Part shown: positions 32,879 through 40,587 of the stretch, in pieces | Layout: every line of letters starts with the position of its first letter | How positions within the stretch are numbered: the first letter of the stretch is position 1 | NCBI GenBank assembly: GCA_013214545.1 | Contig: JABSQB010000021.1 | Coordinates: 1 to 48,406, forward strand | Direction: 5' to 3' | Source: Henriciella sp. | GTDB taxonomy: Bacteria > Pseudomonadota > Alphaproteobacteria > Caulobacterales > Hyphomonadaceae | DNA: 48,406 nucleotides | Position numbers and translations under genes: made by a program | The notes under the pieces: model-generated | Told to the model about the DNA's origin: nothing | The model's input: the letters and a program-made list of their open reading frames with translations, nothing else | The model's database searches: none

Positions 32879-34186
32879 ATGAACTCCACTTCGCCTTCAG
32901 CATCAGCGCAACTCAGTGCGCCTTCCGCGAACCAGTCGCGGACCTATGTGCTGATCATTCTGACTTTGGTTTATACATTCAATCACATTGATCGGCAGAT
33001 CCTCGTCATCCTGCTGGAACCCATCAAAGCAGATCTCGGCTTAAGCGATGGACAACTCGGTCTCTTGTCGGGCCTCGCTTTTGCCGCCTTCTATGCCACG
33101 CTGGGCATACCGATTGCCATGTGGGCCGATCGCGGTGACCGGCGATCAATCATTGCACTGGCGCTGACCATCTGGTCCGGCATGACGGCGCTCTCTGGTT
33201 TTGCACAGAACTTCTGGCATCTGCTGCTGGCGCGCATGGGTGTCGGTATAGGCGAGGAGGGTGGTACGCCGCCTGCCACATCCATGATATCCGATCTTTA
33301 CGCGCCGCACGAGCGTGCGACCGCCCTCGGAATTTACACCACAGGTATTGGACTTGGGATTCTGGCTGGCTTCATCATGGGCGGCTATGTTTACGAAGCC
33401 TGGGGCTGGCGCGTCGCATTTTTTGTCGCTGGAGTGCCGGGGCTGATCCTGGCCGCAATCGTCAGGTTCACCTTGAAAGAACCGGTGCGCGGCGCCGTGG
33501 AACAGCGACAGGATGACGGCCAAGCCCCGACTTTGATCGAGACAATGAAGTTCATCGGCGGGCAGTCCTCGTTCCATTGGCTCTTGCTTGGTTGCAGCTT
33601 GATTTGTGTCTCCGCGAATGGGTTTCTCGTGTTCACGTCCAGCCATTTGCAACGCACTTATGAAGTGGGACCGGCCGATGTCGCCGCGCCATTGGGGCTG
33701 CTGATTGGCGGAGTCGGCGGCGTGGGCGCGATCGTATTGGGACTGATCTGCGATCGGCTATCGCGGAAAAATCTGATCTGGCGGCCTTTGATCATTGCCG
33801 TGTGCGCTGCCATTGCGTTGCCTTTTGCCTGGTTCTTCCTTCAAGCCGAAACGATCATGGCCGCTTATGCCTGGAACATCGCGCCAAGTTTTATCGGCTT
33901 GGTGTATGCCAGCGTCGCTTACACGGCGTCTCAGGAATTGGTGGGTTTGCGGATGCGCGCCTTCGCGGCGGCATTCATGCTATTGTGCCTGACGCTCATC
34001 GGTATTGGCGGGGGGCCGACCATCGTTGGGGTGCTGAGTGACTGGATGGCCGAAGCTGGTCACGCGACGCCGCTCAAGGCAGCCCTGGAGATCATGTTGA
34101 TCTTGAACGCGATCAGCATTGCCGCGCTCATTCTATCGGCGCGGACCTATACCCGGGACGCGAAGCGCGCGGCGTCGATGTCATAG
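32879..34186 (+). CDS. MFS transporter, spinster-like
   Basis: A 435-residue carrier with about 12 membrane helices. The N-terminal half has FNHIDRQILVILLEPIKADLGLSDGQLGLLSGLAFA and the motif-A loop IAMWADRGDRRSI, followed by RMGVGIGEEGGTPPATSMISDLY, all typical of the spinster-like group of bacterial MFS proteins. These often accompany TonB receptors for aromatic or steroid-like compounds. It is two bases upstream of an alpha/beta hydrolase gene, so the pair is probably an uptake-and-hydrolysis unit. The ribosome-binding site in front of the ATG is weak. Confidence 0.92.
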   Translation: MNSTSPSASAQLSAPSANQSRTYVLIILTLVYTFNHIDRQILVILLEPIKADLGLSDGQLGLLSGLAFAAFYATLGIPIAMWADRGDRRSIIALALTIWSGMTALSGFAQNFWHLLLARMGVGIGEEGGTPPATSMISDLYAPHERATALGIYTTGIGLGILAGFIMGGYVYEAWGWRVAFFVAGVPGLILAAIVRFTLKEPVRGAVEQRQDDGQAPTLIETMKFIGGQSSFHWLLLGCSLICVSANGFLVFTSSHLQRTYEVGPADVAAPLGLLIGGVGGVGAIVLGLICDRLSRKNLIWRPLIIAVCAAIALPFAWFFLQAETIMAAYAWNIAPSFIGLVYASVAYTASQELVGLRMRAFAAAFMLLCLTLIGIGGGPTIVGVLSDWMAEAGHATPLKAALEIMLILNAISIAALILSARTYTRDAKRAASMS

Positions 34187-34188
34187 AG

Positions 34189-35094
34189 ATGGCGGATATC
34201 TTCTATGACTCCACCGATGGGCTGAAACTCTATGCCCGCGATTATGGCAGTACTGATGCGCCGCTCACAGTCTTGTGCATGCATGGACTAACGCGCAACC
34301 ATAAGGATTTCGAGCCGATGATCGCCCGTCTCGGCGATCAGTATCGATACATCAGCGTCGACGTTCGCGGGCGCGGTCGATCTGATCGCGTGAGCGACTC
34401 CAGTCTGTATAATCCGATGCAGTATGCGCACGATATGGTTGCGCTTCTTGATCATCTCGCGCTGGACCAAGTGGTACTGATCGGGACGTCCATGGGCGGC
34501 CTCATGTCCATGCTGCTGATGGAAATGATTCCGGACAGGGTTTTGGGTGTCTTGCTCAATGATATCGGCCCGGTGCCAAACCAAGCGGGTCTAATCCGTA
34601 TCTCAGAGTATGCCACGAAGACGCCAATCTATGCTGACTGGCAGGCGGCCGCCGACGCAATCGCTAAGACGCAAAGCGTTGCCTACCAGGACTACACTTT
34701 CTCCGATTGGGAAGCCTTTGCGCGGCGGACTTGTCGGCGACAGGATGACGGCACCATCGTTCCCGACTTTGACCCCGGCATCATGGATGCGTTCTCGATC
34801 GAGTCGCCGAGCAGGATCATAAAGTTCAATATGTGGCGACTGTTCGGAAAACTGAAACGCTGTCCCTTGCTCATCCTGCGCGGCGAGTCCTCAGATATTC
34901 TCACGCACAAGATGGCAGAGCGTATGCGACGACGACATTGCGGCAGCAGATTAGTCAGTATACCGCGGCGCGGGCATGCGCCCATGCTTGATGAGCCGGA
35001 GGCAATTGCCGCAATTGGTCGTTTCCTGGATCAAATCAGCTCAAGTGAATCCGAGCGATCACGCCAAAGCGCATCCAACGGCGTTCAATTGTAG
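34189..35094 (+). CDS. alpha/beta hydrolase
   Basis: A 301-residue cytosolic serine hydrolase. The oxyanion/entry motif MHGLTRNHKDFEP is at residues 31-43. Nucleophile Ser101 lies in GTSMGG. A later strand, LLILRGESSDIL, supplies the acid Asp, and RRGHAPMLDEP supplies the His, so the triad is complete. The fold resembles esterases and C-C bond hydrolases; substrate unknown. The start lies two bases after the MFS stop. Its 3' end overlaps the convergent halogenase gene by 10 bases. Together with the MFS carrier and nearby receptors it may hydrolyse an imported ester or lactone. Confidence 0.9.
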   Translation: MADIFYDSTDGLKLYARDYGSTDAPLTVLCMHGLTRNHKDFEPMIARLGDQYRYISVDVRGRGRSDRVSDSSLYNPMQYAHDMVALLDHLALDQVVLIGTSMGGLMSMLLMEMIPDRVLGVLLNDIGPVPNQAGLIRISEYATKTPIYADWQAAADAIAKTQSVAYQDYTFSDWEAFARRTCRRQDDGTIVPDFDPGIMDAFSIESPSRIIKFNMWRLFGKLKRCPLLILRGESSDILTHKMAERMRRRHCGSRLVSIPRRGHAPMLDEPEAIAAIGRFLDQISSSESERSRQSASNGVQL

Positions 35095-36683
35095 TTCGGC
35101 ATTTGCAGAATTTGTTTCAACCAAACGTCGTGCGGCGGGAGTTTCGCGGGCGCCGCTTGAAGTCGTCCAGCGACCCTGGGGTGCACTTGTGTGCGATGAC
35201 GTGAAGCGCCTAAGCGTTCGGCCATCTGGTCGCCCATAAAATCCATCCCGAACAAAATTGCCTCATAGCTGCTGGCTGGGAAAACATTGCCCGTATCTAT
35301 GGGTTGCCGGACATCGCTGAACCCTTCCGGACGGGCGGCTCCAGAAGCCGGTGTGGTTGGGAAATGCTGGTCTTCAAAATCGGTATCCGTCGGTCCTTTG
35401 TGCCGCCAGAATTCAAGTTTCGCCTTCAACCGGTCGGTGACGCGCTCGCTGCGCTGTACCTCACGCCAGAATGCACTGTCGTCCCGTTTGGTCAGGCAAT
35501 AGTGCAGGTTGATGAAATCAAGGATCTCGTGGAAGCGATTGTAAATGATGCGATTATACCGGTAGGCAAGCTGAGACATGTCGTCCGTCATCGGGAAATA
35601 CTCCCTCAGCATCACAGCGGCGAGATCGCTCAAATAAAGCCCCGTAGACTCCAGAGGTTCAATGAAGCCAGCTGACAATCCAATGGCTACGCAATTGCCG
35701 ACCCAGGCCCGCTCACGATAGCCGACTTTGAATTTCACCAGCCGCGTATCCAGACCCTCGGAATGCGCGCCCTCATATGAACGCAGCTCTTTTTCGGCTT
35801 CGTCGGTGCTAACAAAATCGCTGGCATGAACGTACCCGACCGCTCGCCGGTTTTGTAAGCCAATGTCCCAGATCCAACCGCTCGATAGCGCCGTTGACGT
35901 CGTGTAGGGTTTTACGTGACCGGGGTAATGATGCTCGTACGGGATCTTCATGGTGAGCGCCTGATCGCACATCAGCCACTGAGAGACATCGACAAAGCCA
36001 ACCCCCATCGCTTTTTCGATCAGCAGCGCGGCGAAGCCCGTGCAATCAATGTACAAATCCGCTTCCAACACTTGGCCCGATCGGCATTTTACCGACTGTA
36101 TGTTGCCGGTTTCACCGACGACCACGTCGTCAACATGGTCCAGGAGATGCGATACGCCTCTGGCCGTGCTGATTTTCTGCAGGAAGTGCGCGAACTTGAT
36201 CGCATCCATGTGGAAGGCGAATTTTAGCGGGCTGCCAAAATCCCAGCGCCCCATCATCACGGGGGCGAGATTCATGTCACACAGTTTCGGCTGGATCGAG
36301 ACTGTTTCCATGAAGGGGATTGAGCGATCGCTCGAAAACCAGTCCGCCCCGGTATTGTCGATTGGCGCATCTCTGAATCGTTGAAAAGAGTGGTGGTAAC
36401 CCTCGCCCTCATTCTTTAGCCAGTTGGTGAACTTGATCGACTGTTTGAACGTTGCGTCGGTTGCCTTCATGAATTCAACCAAATCAATGCCGACCACACT
36501 CAGAATGTGGTGAATGCTTGGGATCGTCGCTTCCCCGACACCGACCGTCGGTACGTCTGGCGACTCCACCAAGCAAATATCGGCGACTTTTCGACCGTTT
36601 CGATTTAAAGCAGCGTTTAGGTAGGCCGCAGTAATCCAGCCCGACGACCCGCCGCCGACAATCAAGACCTTTCTAGGATTCAT
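35085..36683 (-). CDS. divergent PrnA-type flavin-dependent halogenase, copy 4
   Basis: A 532-residue flavoprotein, longer than copies 1-3. The FAD motif is GGGSSGWI (residues 10-17). Lys80 sits in TFKQSIKFTNW and FIEPLESTGLYL is present. The WxWxIP signature reads WIWDIG, so Pro is replaced by Gly. The segment QSIKFTNW and the EST-Gly turn resemble the tryptophan halogenase-like proteins commonly found beside TonB receptors. The altered motif leaves halogenation uncertain: in halogenases the tryptophans keep substrate away from the flavin. The gene lies downstream of a TonB receptor on the same strand but after that gene's terminator. A weak CRP-like dyad is 30 bases upstream. A GGGAG ribosome-binding site precedes the ATG. 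Confidence 0.92.
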   Translation of the reverse strand: MNPRKVLIVGGGSSGWITAAYLNAALNRNGRKVADICLVESPDVPTVGVGEATIPSIHHILSVVGIDLVEFMKATDATFKQSIKFTNWLKNEGEGYHHSFQRFRDAPIDNTGADWFSSDRSIPFMETVSIQPKLCDMNLAPVMMGRWDFGSPLKFAFHMDAIKFAHFLQKISTARGVSHLLDHVDDVVVGETGNIQSVKCRSGQVLEADLYIDCTGFAALLIEKAMGVGFVDVSQWLMCDQALTMKIPYEHHYPGHVKPYTTSTALSSGWIWDIGLQNRRAVGYVHASDFVSTDEAEKELRSYEGAHSEGLDTRLVKFKVGYRERAWVGNCVAIGLSAGFIEPLESTGLYLSDLAAVMLREYFPMTDDMSQLAYRYNRIIYNRFHEILDFINLHYCLTKRDDSAFWREVQRSERVTDRLKAKLEFWRHKGPTDTDFEDQHFPTTPASGAARPEGFSDVRQPIDTGNVFPASSYEAILFGMDFMGDQMAERLGASRHRTQVHPRVAGRLQAAPAKLPPHDVWLKQILQMPNYN

Positions 36684-36712
36684 CTAAAACGCTCCCGCAG
36701 ACAATTTCTCGT

Positions 36713-36728
36713 AGCCAAGAGCGCTGCA
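36713..36728. promoter_or_regulatory. weak CRP-spaced dyad before halogenase copy 4
   Basis: AGCCA-AGAGCG-CTGCA is a poor relative of the TGCCA-N6-TGGCA dyads at 39290 and 39992 (four of five and three of five arm matches). Its position, 30 bases upstream of the start codon, suits a regulator site, but chance similarity is quite possible. Confidence 0.2.
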
Positions 36729-36814
36729 AAAGCAAAGGAGGGAGCGGCTATTTGCCCGGAGTGAGCCTTAGCGCCGGCGCCATTCAAGCGTCCAGATTAC
36801 TTCTAAGCCTGGTG

Positions 36815-36843
36815 AAAAAGTGGCCGGCGACGAACGCCGGCCA
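36815..36843 (-). terminator. intrinsic terminator of the third TonB receptor
   Basis: Read on the minus strand, TGGCCGGCG and CGCCGGCCA form a perfect nine-pair stem with a five-base loop, followed after one C by TTTTT. It lies 48 bases beyond the receptor stop codon and before halogenase copy 4. Confidence 0.88.
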
Positions 36844-36890
36844 GTTTGGAGGAGAGGCGGTCATGACGCCTTACCCATTCGCCTAAATGG

Positions 36891-39242
36891 TCAGAACGAT
36901 TTCTTGAGCTCTACACCATAGGTCCGCGGCGCCCCGACGACGCAACGCTGAGGCGTCTGCAAGTTCGCCGTGGCGTTCAACGATCCGCCAAATGGCTGGC
37001 TGAACTTGGACGTACAATACCCTTCTTCTGTGAGGTTCTTGCCCCAGAGAGTCAGGCGCCAAGAATTGTCTGGTGCAGCTAAGCCTACACGCGCATTGAG
37101 GAGCGAGTAGGCTTCTTGAATGGTTTGCGGGTTATTGTTCGTGTTGGCTCCGACATTCTGCTCGCCGATGTACTGCATCTCGGCGCGCAGGAAATAATCC
37201 ATATCTTGGAATCCCAAACTGTCAGACCAATCGGCGACGAGGGAACCCTGAACATCGGGTGAGAAATGTGCCTCTCCACCTGTCAGGTCCTGAACCGGTC
37301 CGCCCGGAAGCGGCGAAGCGTTCTCGTAGTCGAGGAATTCAGAGTCCAGGAACGAGAGCCCACCATTGATGGTCAGCTGATCCAGTGGAGCCCAGATCAC
37401 GTCAGCTTCGATCCCTTGTTGGCGAAGCTCACCAACATTTCGTGTGATAAAGGAAATTCCGTCAAACGCGCGATCCTGAAAGCCCTCCAGGTCCATGCGG
37501 TAGGCAGTGACGTTTGCCTGCAGCGTGTTGTCGAAGAATTGGCTTTTGATGCCGATTTCGAAATTGTCGGATGTTTCCGCCTCGAAGATGCGCTGGTCCG
37601 GGGTCAGGGCCGGGAACGTCCCCTGTGTATTGAAACCGCCACCTTTGTACCCTGTCGAATATGTTCCGAAGACCATGACGTCGTCGACCGGGAACCAGCT
37701 GGCATTTGCAAAATAGGTGAACTGGTCATCGCTCAGCGTCGTTTTCGGAAGCGTTTCAGCCGAACGAATAGAAAGCGCCGTTACGAATGGATTGTTGATC
37801 GTGCTAGTAAACTCGCCGTCTTTCTCCTCATCTGTCCAACGCAGCCCCAAGGTGAAAGCCCACTGTTCGCTTGGGCGATATGTACCTTGTCCAAACACGG
37901 CATAGCTTTGCAGGTCTTGGGAGAACGCCACTTCAGAGGCCCCCTCTTGCTGACCTGCGGCGCAAGCTTGCGCTGCACCGATGCCAGCCAGGCCAGCGAC
38001 GACCGGATTACAGAATTGCGCCCCGAGATCTGAATTGTCGAGAATGTCGTAGCTCTCATCATAGTAGAACCCGCCCACGACGTATTCGAACGCGCCGCCG
38101 CTCGGTGACAGGAGCTGGAGCTCCTGGCTGAACGTGTTGTTTTCGAAGTCTTGGCTGCGCGGGAAGAGCTGCGCTGGAAACCTCAGCGAACTGCCAAAGT
38201 TGCTCGCTTCCCAGTCTCGGAACGATGTAATCGAACGCAGCACGTGACCTGATGCAAAATCATAGTCTGCGTGTAGAGCAGCACCCCATTGAGAATCGTC
38301 AGAGAAATCTCGATGGTCCTGAAAAACCTCGTGATCAAATGGGTCGGCGGACGCAGCTAGCAAGCCGTCACGCGCCGTAGCGCCGAAAAGCGCTCCAAGG
38401 GTTGCGCCGAATGCCGGGGTCGGAATTGTGTCTGCTAAAAGCTCAACGGTTTGTCCGCCAAAGTTGATCTCGGAATAATCGGCGGCGAGCTTTACAGTGA
38501 GCTGGTCATTAACATTGAACAAGACTTTGCCGCGAAGGATCAGATCATCTCGTGCGCCAAACTCCTGGCCATCCAGAAGGTTGGTACCATAGCCGCCACG
38601 TTCCGAGTATTGCGCGGCAAGCCGGACAGCGACGTTATCTGAGACCACCCCGTTGAAGACGGCACTGCCATTATAGGAATCGAAATTTCCGGCGCCGACG
38701 GAAAGGTCTGCACTGTTGCCGCTGAGCGATGGATCTTTCGTGCGAATGTTGAGCGCGCCCGCAGCAGTGTTGCGCCCGAACAGCGTGCCTTGTGGTCCGC
38801 GCAGGACTTCTACGGTTTCGACATCGAGGAGGTTACCGAGAATTGAGCCGGGACGTGGATAATACACTTCGTCTATGAACACACCGACTGATGGTTCAAT
38901 GCCGGCATTTCCGACCGACCCAACACCGCGGATCTGGATTCGCGCATTGGTCAACTGACTCGAGCTCGGCAGCAGGAAATTGGGAGAGTAAAGCGCGATA
39001 TCCTGCAGCGTTTGAGCGCCGGACTCCTCCAGGAACTCACCTGAGTAGGCCGAGATGGAGATTGGAACATCTTGTACGTCTTGTACCCGTTTCTGCGCTG
39101 TCACCGTAACGGTGCCGAGGCGCTTGTCGGCTTCCTCGGCACCGTCGGACGCGTTAGGGCTGACCTGTGCAAGAGATACCGGCGCTAAGATGGCAATCGC
39201 CGCGATGAGGCCTGTCGAATTGAGCGTTTTTTTGTAGGTCAT
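36891..39242 (-). CDS. TonB-dependent receptor, 783 residues
   Basis: An outer-membrane receptor. The start is ATG 39242, with GGAGGA five bases upstream and a clean signal peptide (MTYKKTLNSTGLIAAIAIL... ending SLAQ); an upstream in-frame start at 39284 would place the operator region inside the gene. LGTVTVTAQKR forms the TonB-box region. The plug shows IQIRGVGSVGNAGIEPSVGVFIDEVYYPRPGS-type sequence and VLRGPQGTLFGRNTAAGALNI. The barrel ends YGVELKKSF with a terminal Phe. It is divergent from a Crp/Fnr regulator across 74 bases that hold two dyads, so that regulator is the probable controller. Substrate unknown. Confidence 0.94.
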   Translation of the reverse strand: MTYKKTLNSTGLIAAIAILAPVSLAQVSPNASDGAEEADKRLGTVTVTAQKRVQDVQDVPISISAYSGEFLEESGAQTLQDIALYSPNFLLPSSSQLTNARIQIRGVGSVGNAGIEPSVGVFIDEVYYPRPGSILGNLLDVETVEVLRGPQGTLFGRNTAAGALNIRTKDPSLSGNSADLSVGAGNFDSYNGSAVFNGVVSDNVAVRLAAQYSERGGYGTNLLDGQEFGARDDLILRGKVLFNVNDQLTVKLAADYSEINFGGQTVELLADTIPTPAFGATLGALFGATARDGLLAASADPFDHEVFQDHRDFSDDSQWGAALHADYDFASGHVLRSITSFRDWEASNFGSSLRFPAQLFPRSQDFENNTFSQELQLLSPSGGAFEYVVGGFYYDESYDILDNSDLGAQFCNPVVAGLAGIGAAQACAAGQQEGASEVAFSQDLQSYAVFGQGTYRPSEQWAFTLGLRWTDEEKDGEFTSTINNPFVTALSIRSAETLPKTTLSDDQFTYFANASWFPVDDVMVFGTYSTGYKGGGFNTQGTFPALTPDQRIFEAETSDNFEIGIKSQFFDNTLQANVTAYRMDLEGFQDRAFDGISFITRNVGELRQQGIEADVIWAPLDQLTINGGLSFLDSEFLDYENASPLPGGPVQDLTGGEAHFSPDVQGSLVADWSDSLGFQDMDYFLRAEMQYIGEQNVGANTNNNPQTIQEAYSLLNARVGLAAPDNSWRLTLWGKNLTEEGYCTSKFSQPFGGSLNATANLQTPQRCVVGAPRTYGVELKKSF

Positions 39243-39260
39243 TGTCTTCCTCCGAATTCC

Positions 39261-39271
39261 GCGATAATCGC
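39261..39271. promoter_or_regulatory. 11-base palindrome in the receptor leader
   Basis: GCGAT-A-ATCGC is a perfect palindrome 19 bases upstream of the third TonB receptor start codon, close to its ribosome-binding site. It could be a second operator or a small leader hairpin. It is short enough to be chance. Confidence 0.25.
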
Positions 39272-39289
39272 AAGGAAGAAGCAAAATTC

Positions 39290-39305
39290 TGCAAACTAGT
39301 TGGCA
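39290..39305. promoter_or_regulatory. CRP-spaced operator between the third TonB receptor and the Crp/Fnr gene
   Basis: TGCAA-ACTAGT-TGGCA is a 16-base dyad with one mismatched arm pair and a six-base spacer, the geometry of CRP sites (TGTGA-N6-TCACA). Read on the other strand it matches the 39992 dyad at 13 of 16 positions. It ends 11 bases before the Crp/Fnr start codon, so autoregulation is likely. Confidence 0.55.
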
Positions 39306-39316
39306 ATTGACGAAAC

Positions 39317-39976
39317 ATGACCAAAGCAGAACCGAGGGGCAGGCTTGAACATAGCCCCAGCATGTCGCCGGAGATTATTGAAGTCTTGCGGTCGCATGGA
39401 ACGCGAAGAACGCTCGCAAAAAATCAGCTATTTGTGTCGATCGGCGATGACTTTGAAAACCTTCTGATCGTCGAGGAAGGGAGCATTTCGTTTTCCATCA
39501 TGGACCGGCACGGAAACCGAGCGGTCTATGGATATCTCGGTCCTGACTCGACGTGGGGGCTAAATGCGGCGCTCACGGGAAAGAAGGCGACATTCTTTCT
39601 CGAAGCAACTGAGCGAAGCGTGGTGACCTATGTAAGCCGCAATACACTCTGGTCGCTGATCGATAATGATCCCGACATTCGTCGGGGTATCATTTTCACC
39701 ATGGGAGAGGCGATCACACGGTTCGTCGCCTTGGGACATAGCGAGCGAACTTTGCCGCTTCGAAAGCGCTTGGCGAAGTTTCTGGTGGAGAGCGCAAACC
39801 TCAATGGCACCATTGAACTGTCGCAAGCTGAACTTGCAAGAAATCTCGGTGTCTCCCGCTACGCGCTGGGGATGCGTCTGCAGGAACTGAAGCGACAGTA
39901 TTTGATCGAGATTGAGTATCGCCGGGTGCGGATACGCGACGTTGACGGCCTGCAGAGCGTAATCAATCGGCCGTAG
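39317..39976 (+). CDS. Crp/Fnr-family transcriptional regulator
   Basis: A 219-residue regulator. Residues about 20-135 form a cyclic-nucleotide-binding-type beta-roll (LFVSIGDDFENLLIVEEGSISFSIMDRHG). A dimerisation helix follows (about 125-150), then a C-terminal winged helix-turn-helix, LSQAELARNLGVSRYALGMRLQELKRQYLIEIEYRRVRI. There are no cysteine ligands for an FNR-type cluster, and the cAMP-contact RxS-type motif is not evident, so the effector is unknown. CRP-spaced dyads occur on both sides of the gene, before the divergent TonB receptor and before the SnoaL-like gene; these are the probable targets. Confidence 0.9.
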   Translation: MTKAEPRGRLEHSPSMSPEIIEVLRSHGTRRTLAKNQLFVSIGDDFENLLIVEEGSISFSIMDRHGNRAVYGYLGPDSTWGLNAALTGKKATFFLEATERSVVTYVSRNTLWSLIDNDPDIRRGIIFTMGEAITRFVALGHSERTLPLRKRLAKFLVESANLNGTIELSQAELARNLGVSRYALGMRLQELKRQYLIEIEYRRVRIRDVDGLQSVINRP

Positions 39977-39991
39977 AAATGTGCACGATTT

Positions 39992-40007
39992 TGCCAAGTA
40001 GATGGCA
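39992..40007. promoter_or_regulatory. CRP-spaced operator before the SnoaL-like gene
   Basis: TGCCA-AGTAGA-TGGCA has perfect five-base inverted arms and a six-base spacer, as in CRP sites. It lies 47 bases upstream of the GTG start at 40055 and 15 bases after the Crp/Fnr stop codon. It is the best copy of this dyad. Confidence 0.6.
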
Positions 40008-40054
40008 GTTGGATTATTCGCGACGTGCATGCATAGCGTTAGGAGGATCGCGCC

Positions 40055-40546
40055 GTGAAGAGATTGATTCTATGTGTTGTTTTCCCGGTTTTGGCGCTCA
40101 TGCAGGCCTGCACGATGACTGAAGACTTACACCTGACCGATCGCGCTGAGATCTCACAGCAAGTGTCGCGATACGCGCAGCTTTGGGATCGTAAGGACGC
40201 TGACACGTTTGCAACATTGTTCGCGGAAGACGGTGTTATGGAATGGCGCTTCGCGGGGACTCCGGACGATCGACCGGTTGTTGCGGGATGGGCAGAGATT
40301 CAGCGTTATGCGAAACATGCGTTTGAAACCCGATTGGCTGGCAAACAGTCGCGGCATCACTTCACCGGTCTGGTCTTTGAAGACCTATCGGGAACAGACG
40401 CTGTGACGGAACACAACCTGCTCGTCACCCACACAATTGCAACTGAAAGGCCGTCCCTGGTGTCGTCCGGTGTCTATCGCATCACCTGGCGTAAAACCGA
40501 AGAAGGATGGCTGATTTCTCACCGCACGTTGTTTGTGGATCGCTGA
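40055..40546 (+). CDS. SnoaL/NTF2-like secreted protein, probable lipoprotein
   Basis: A 163-residue protein starting at GTG 40055, with AGGAGG eight bases upstream. The N-terminus (MKRLILCVVFPVLALMQAC) is a short signal with an imperfect lipobox at Cys19. The rest is an NTF2-like cone of the SnoaL_4 type: ISQQVSRYAQLWDRKDADTFATLFAEDGVMEW, a central RHHFTGLVFEDL strand, and VYRITWRKTEEGWLISHRTLFVD at the end. Such domains include dehydratases, isomerases and non-enzymatic binding proteins; the Asp and His pattern is compatible with catalysis but not diagnostic. It is likely controlled by the Crp/Fnr gene through the dyad at 39992. Confidence 0.82.
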   Translation: MKRLILCVVFPVLALMQACTMTEDLHLTDRAEISQQVSRYAQLWDRKDADTFATLFAEDGVMEWRFAGTPDDRPVVAGWAEIQRYAKHAFETRLAGKQSRHHFTGLVFEDLSGTDAVTEHNLLVTHTIATERPSLVSSGVYRITWRKTEEGWLISHRTLFVDR

Positions 40547-40587
40547 GCGCCGCTCAAGCGTGAACGTGGGCGTTTTCGGCGGTACCA

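Noticed and set aside
23778-36683. An antibiotic or pigment gene cluster around the halogenases
   Set aside because: No polyketide, peptide synthetase, tryptophan oxidase or flavin reductase genes are present; the neighbours are sugar regulators, carriers and TonB receptors.
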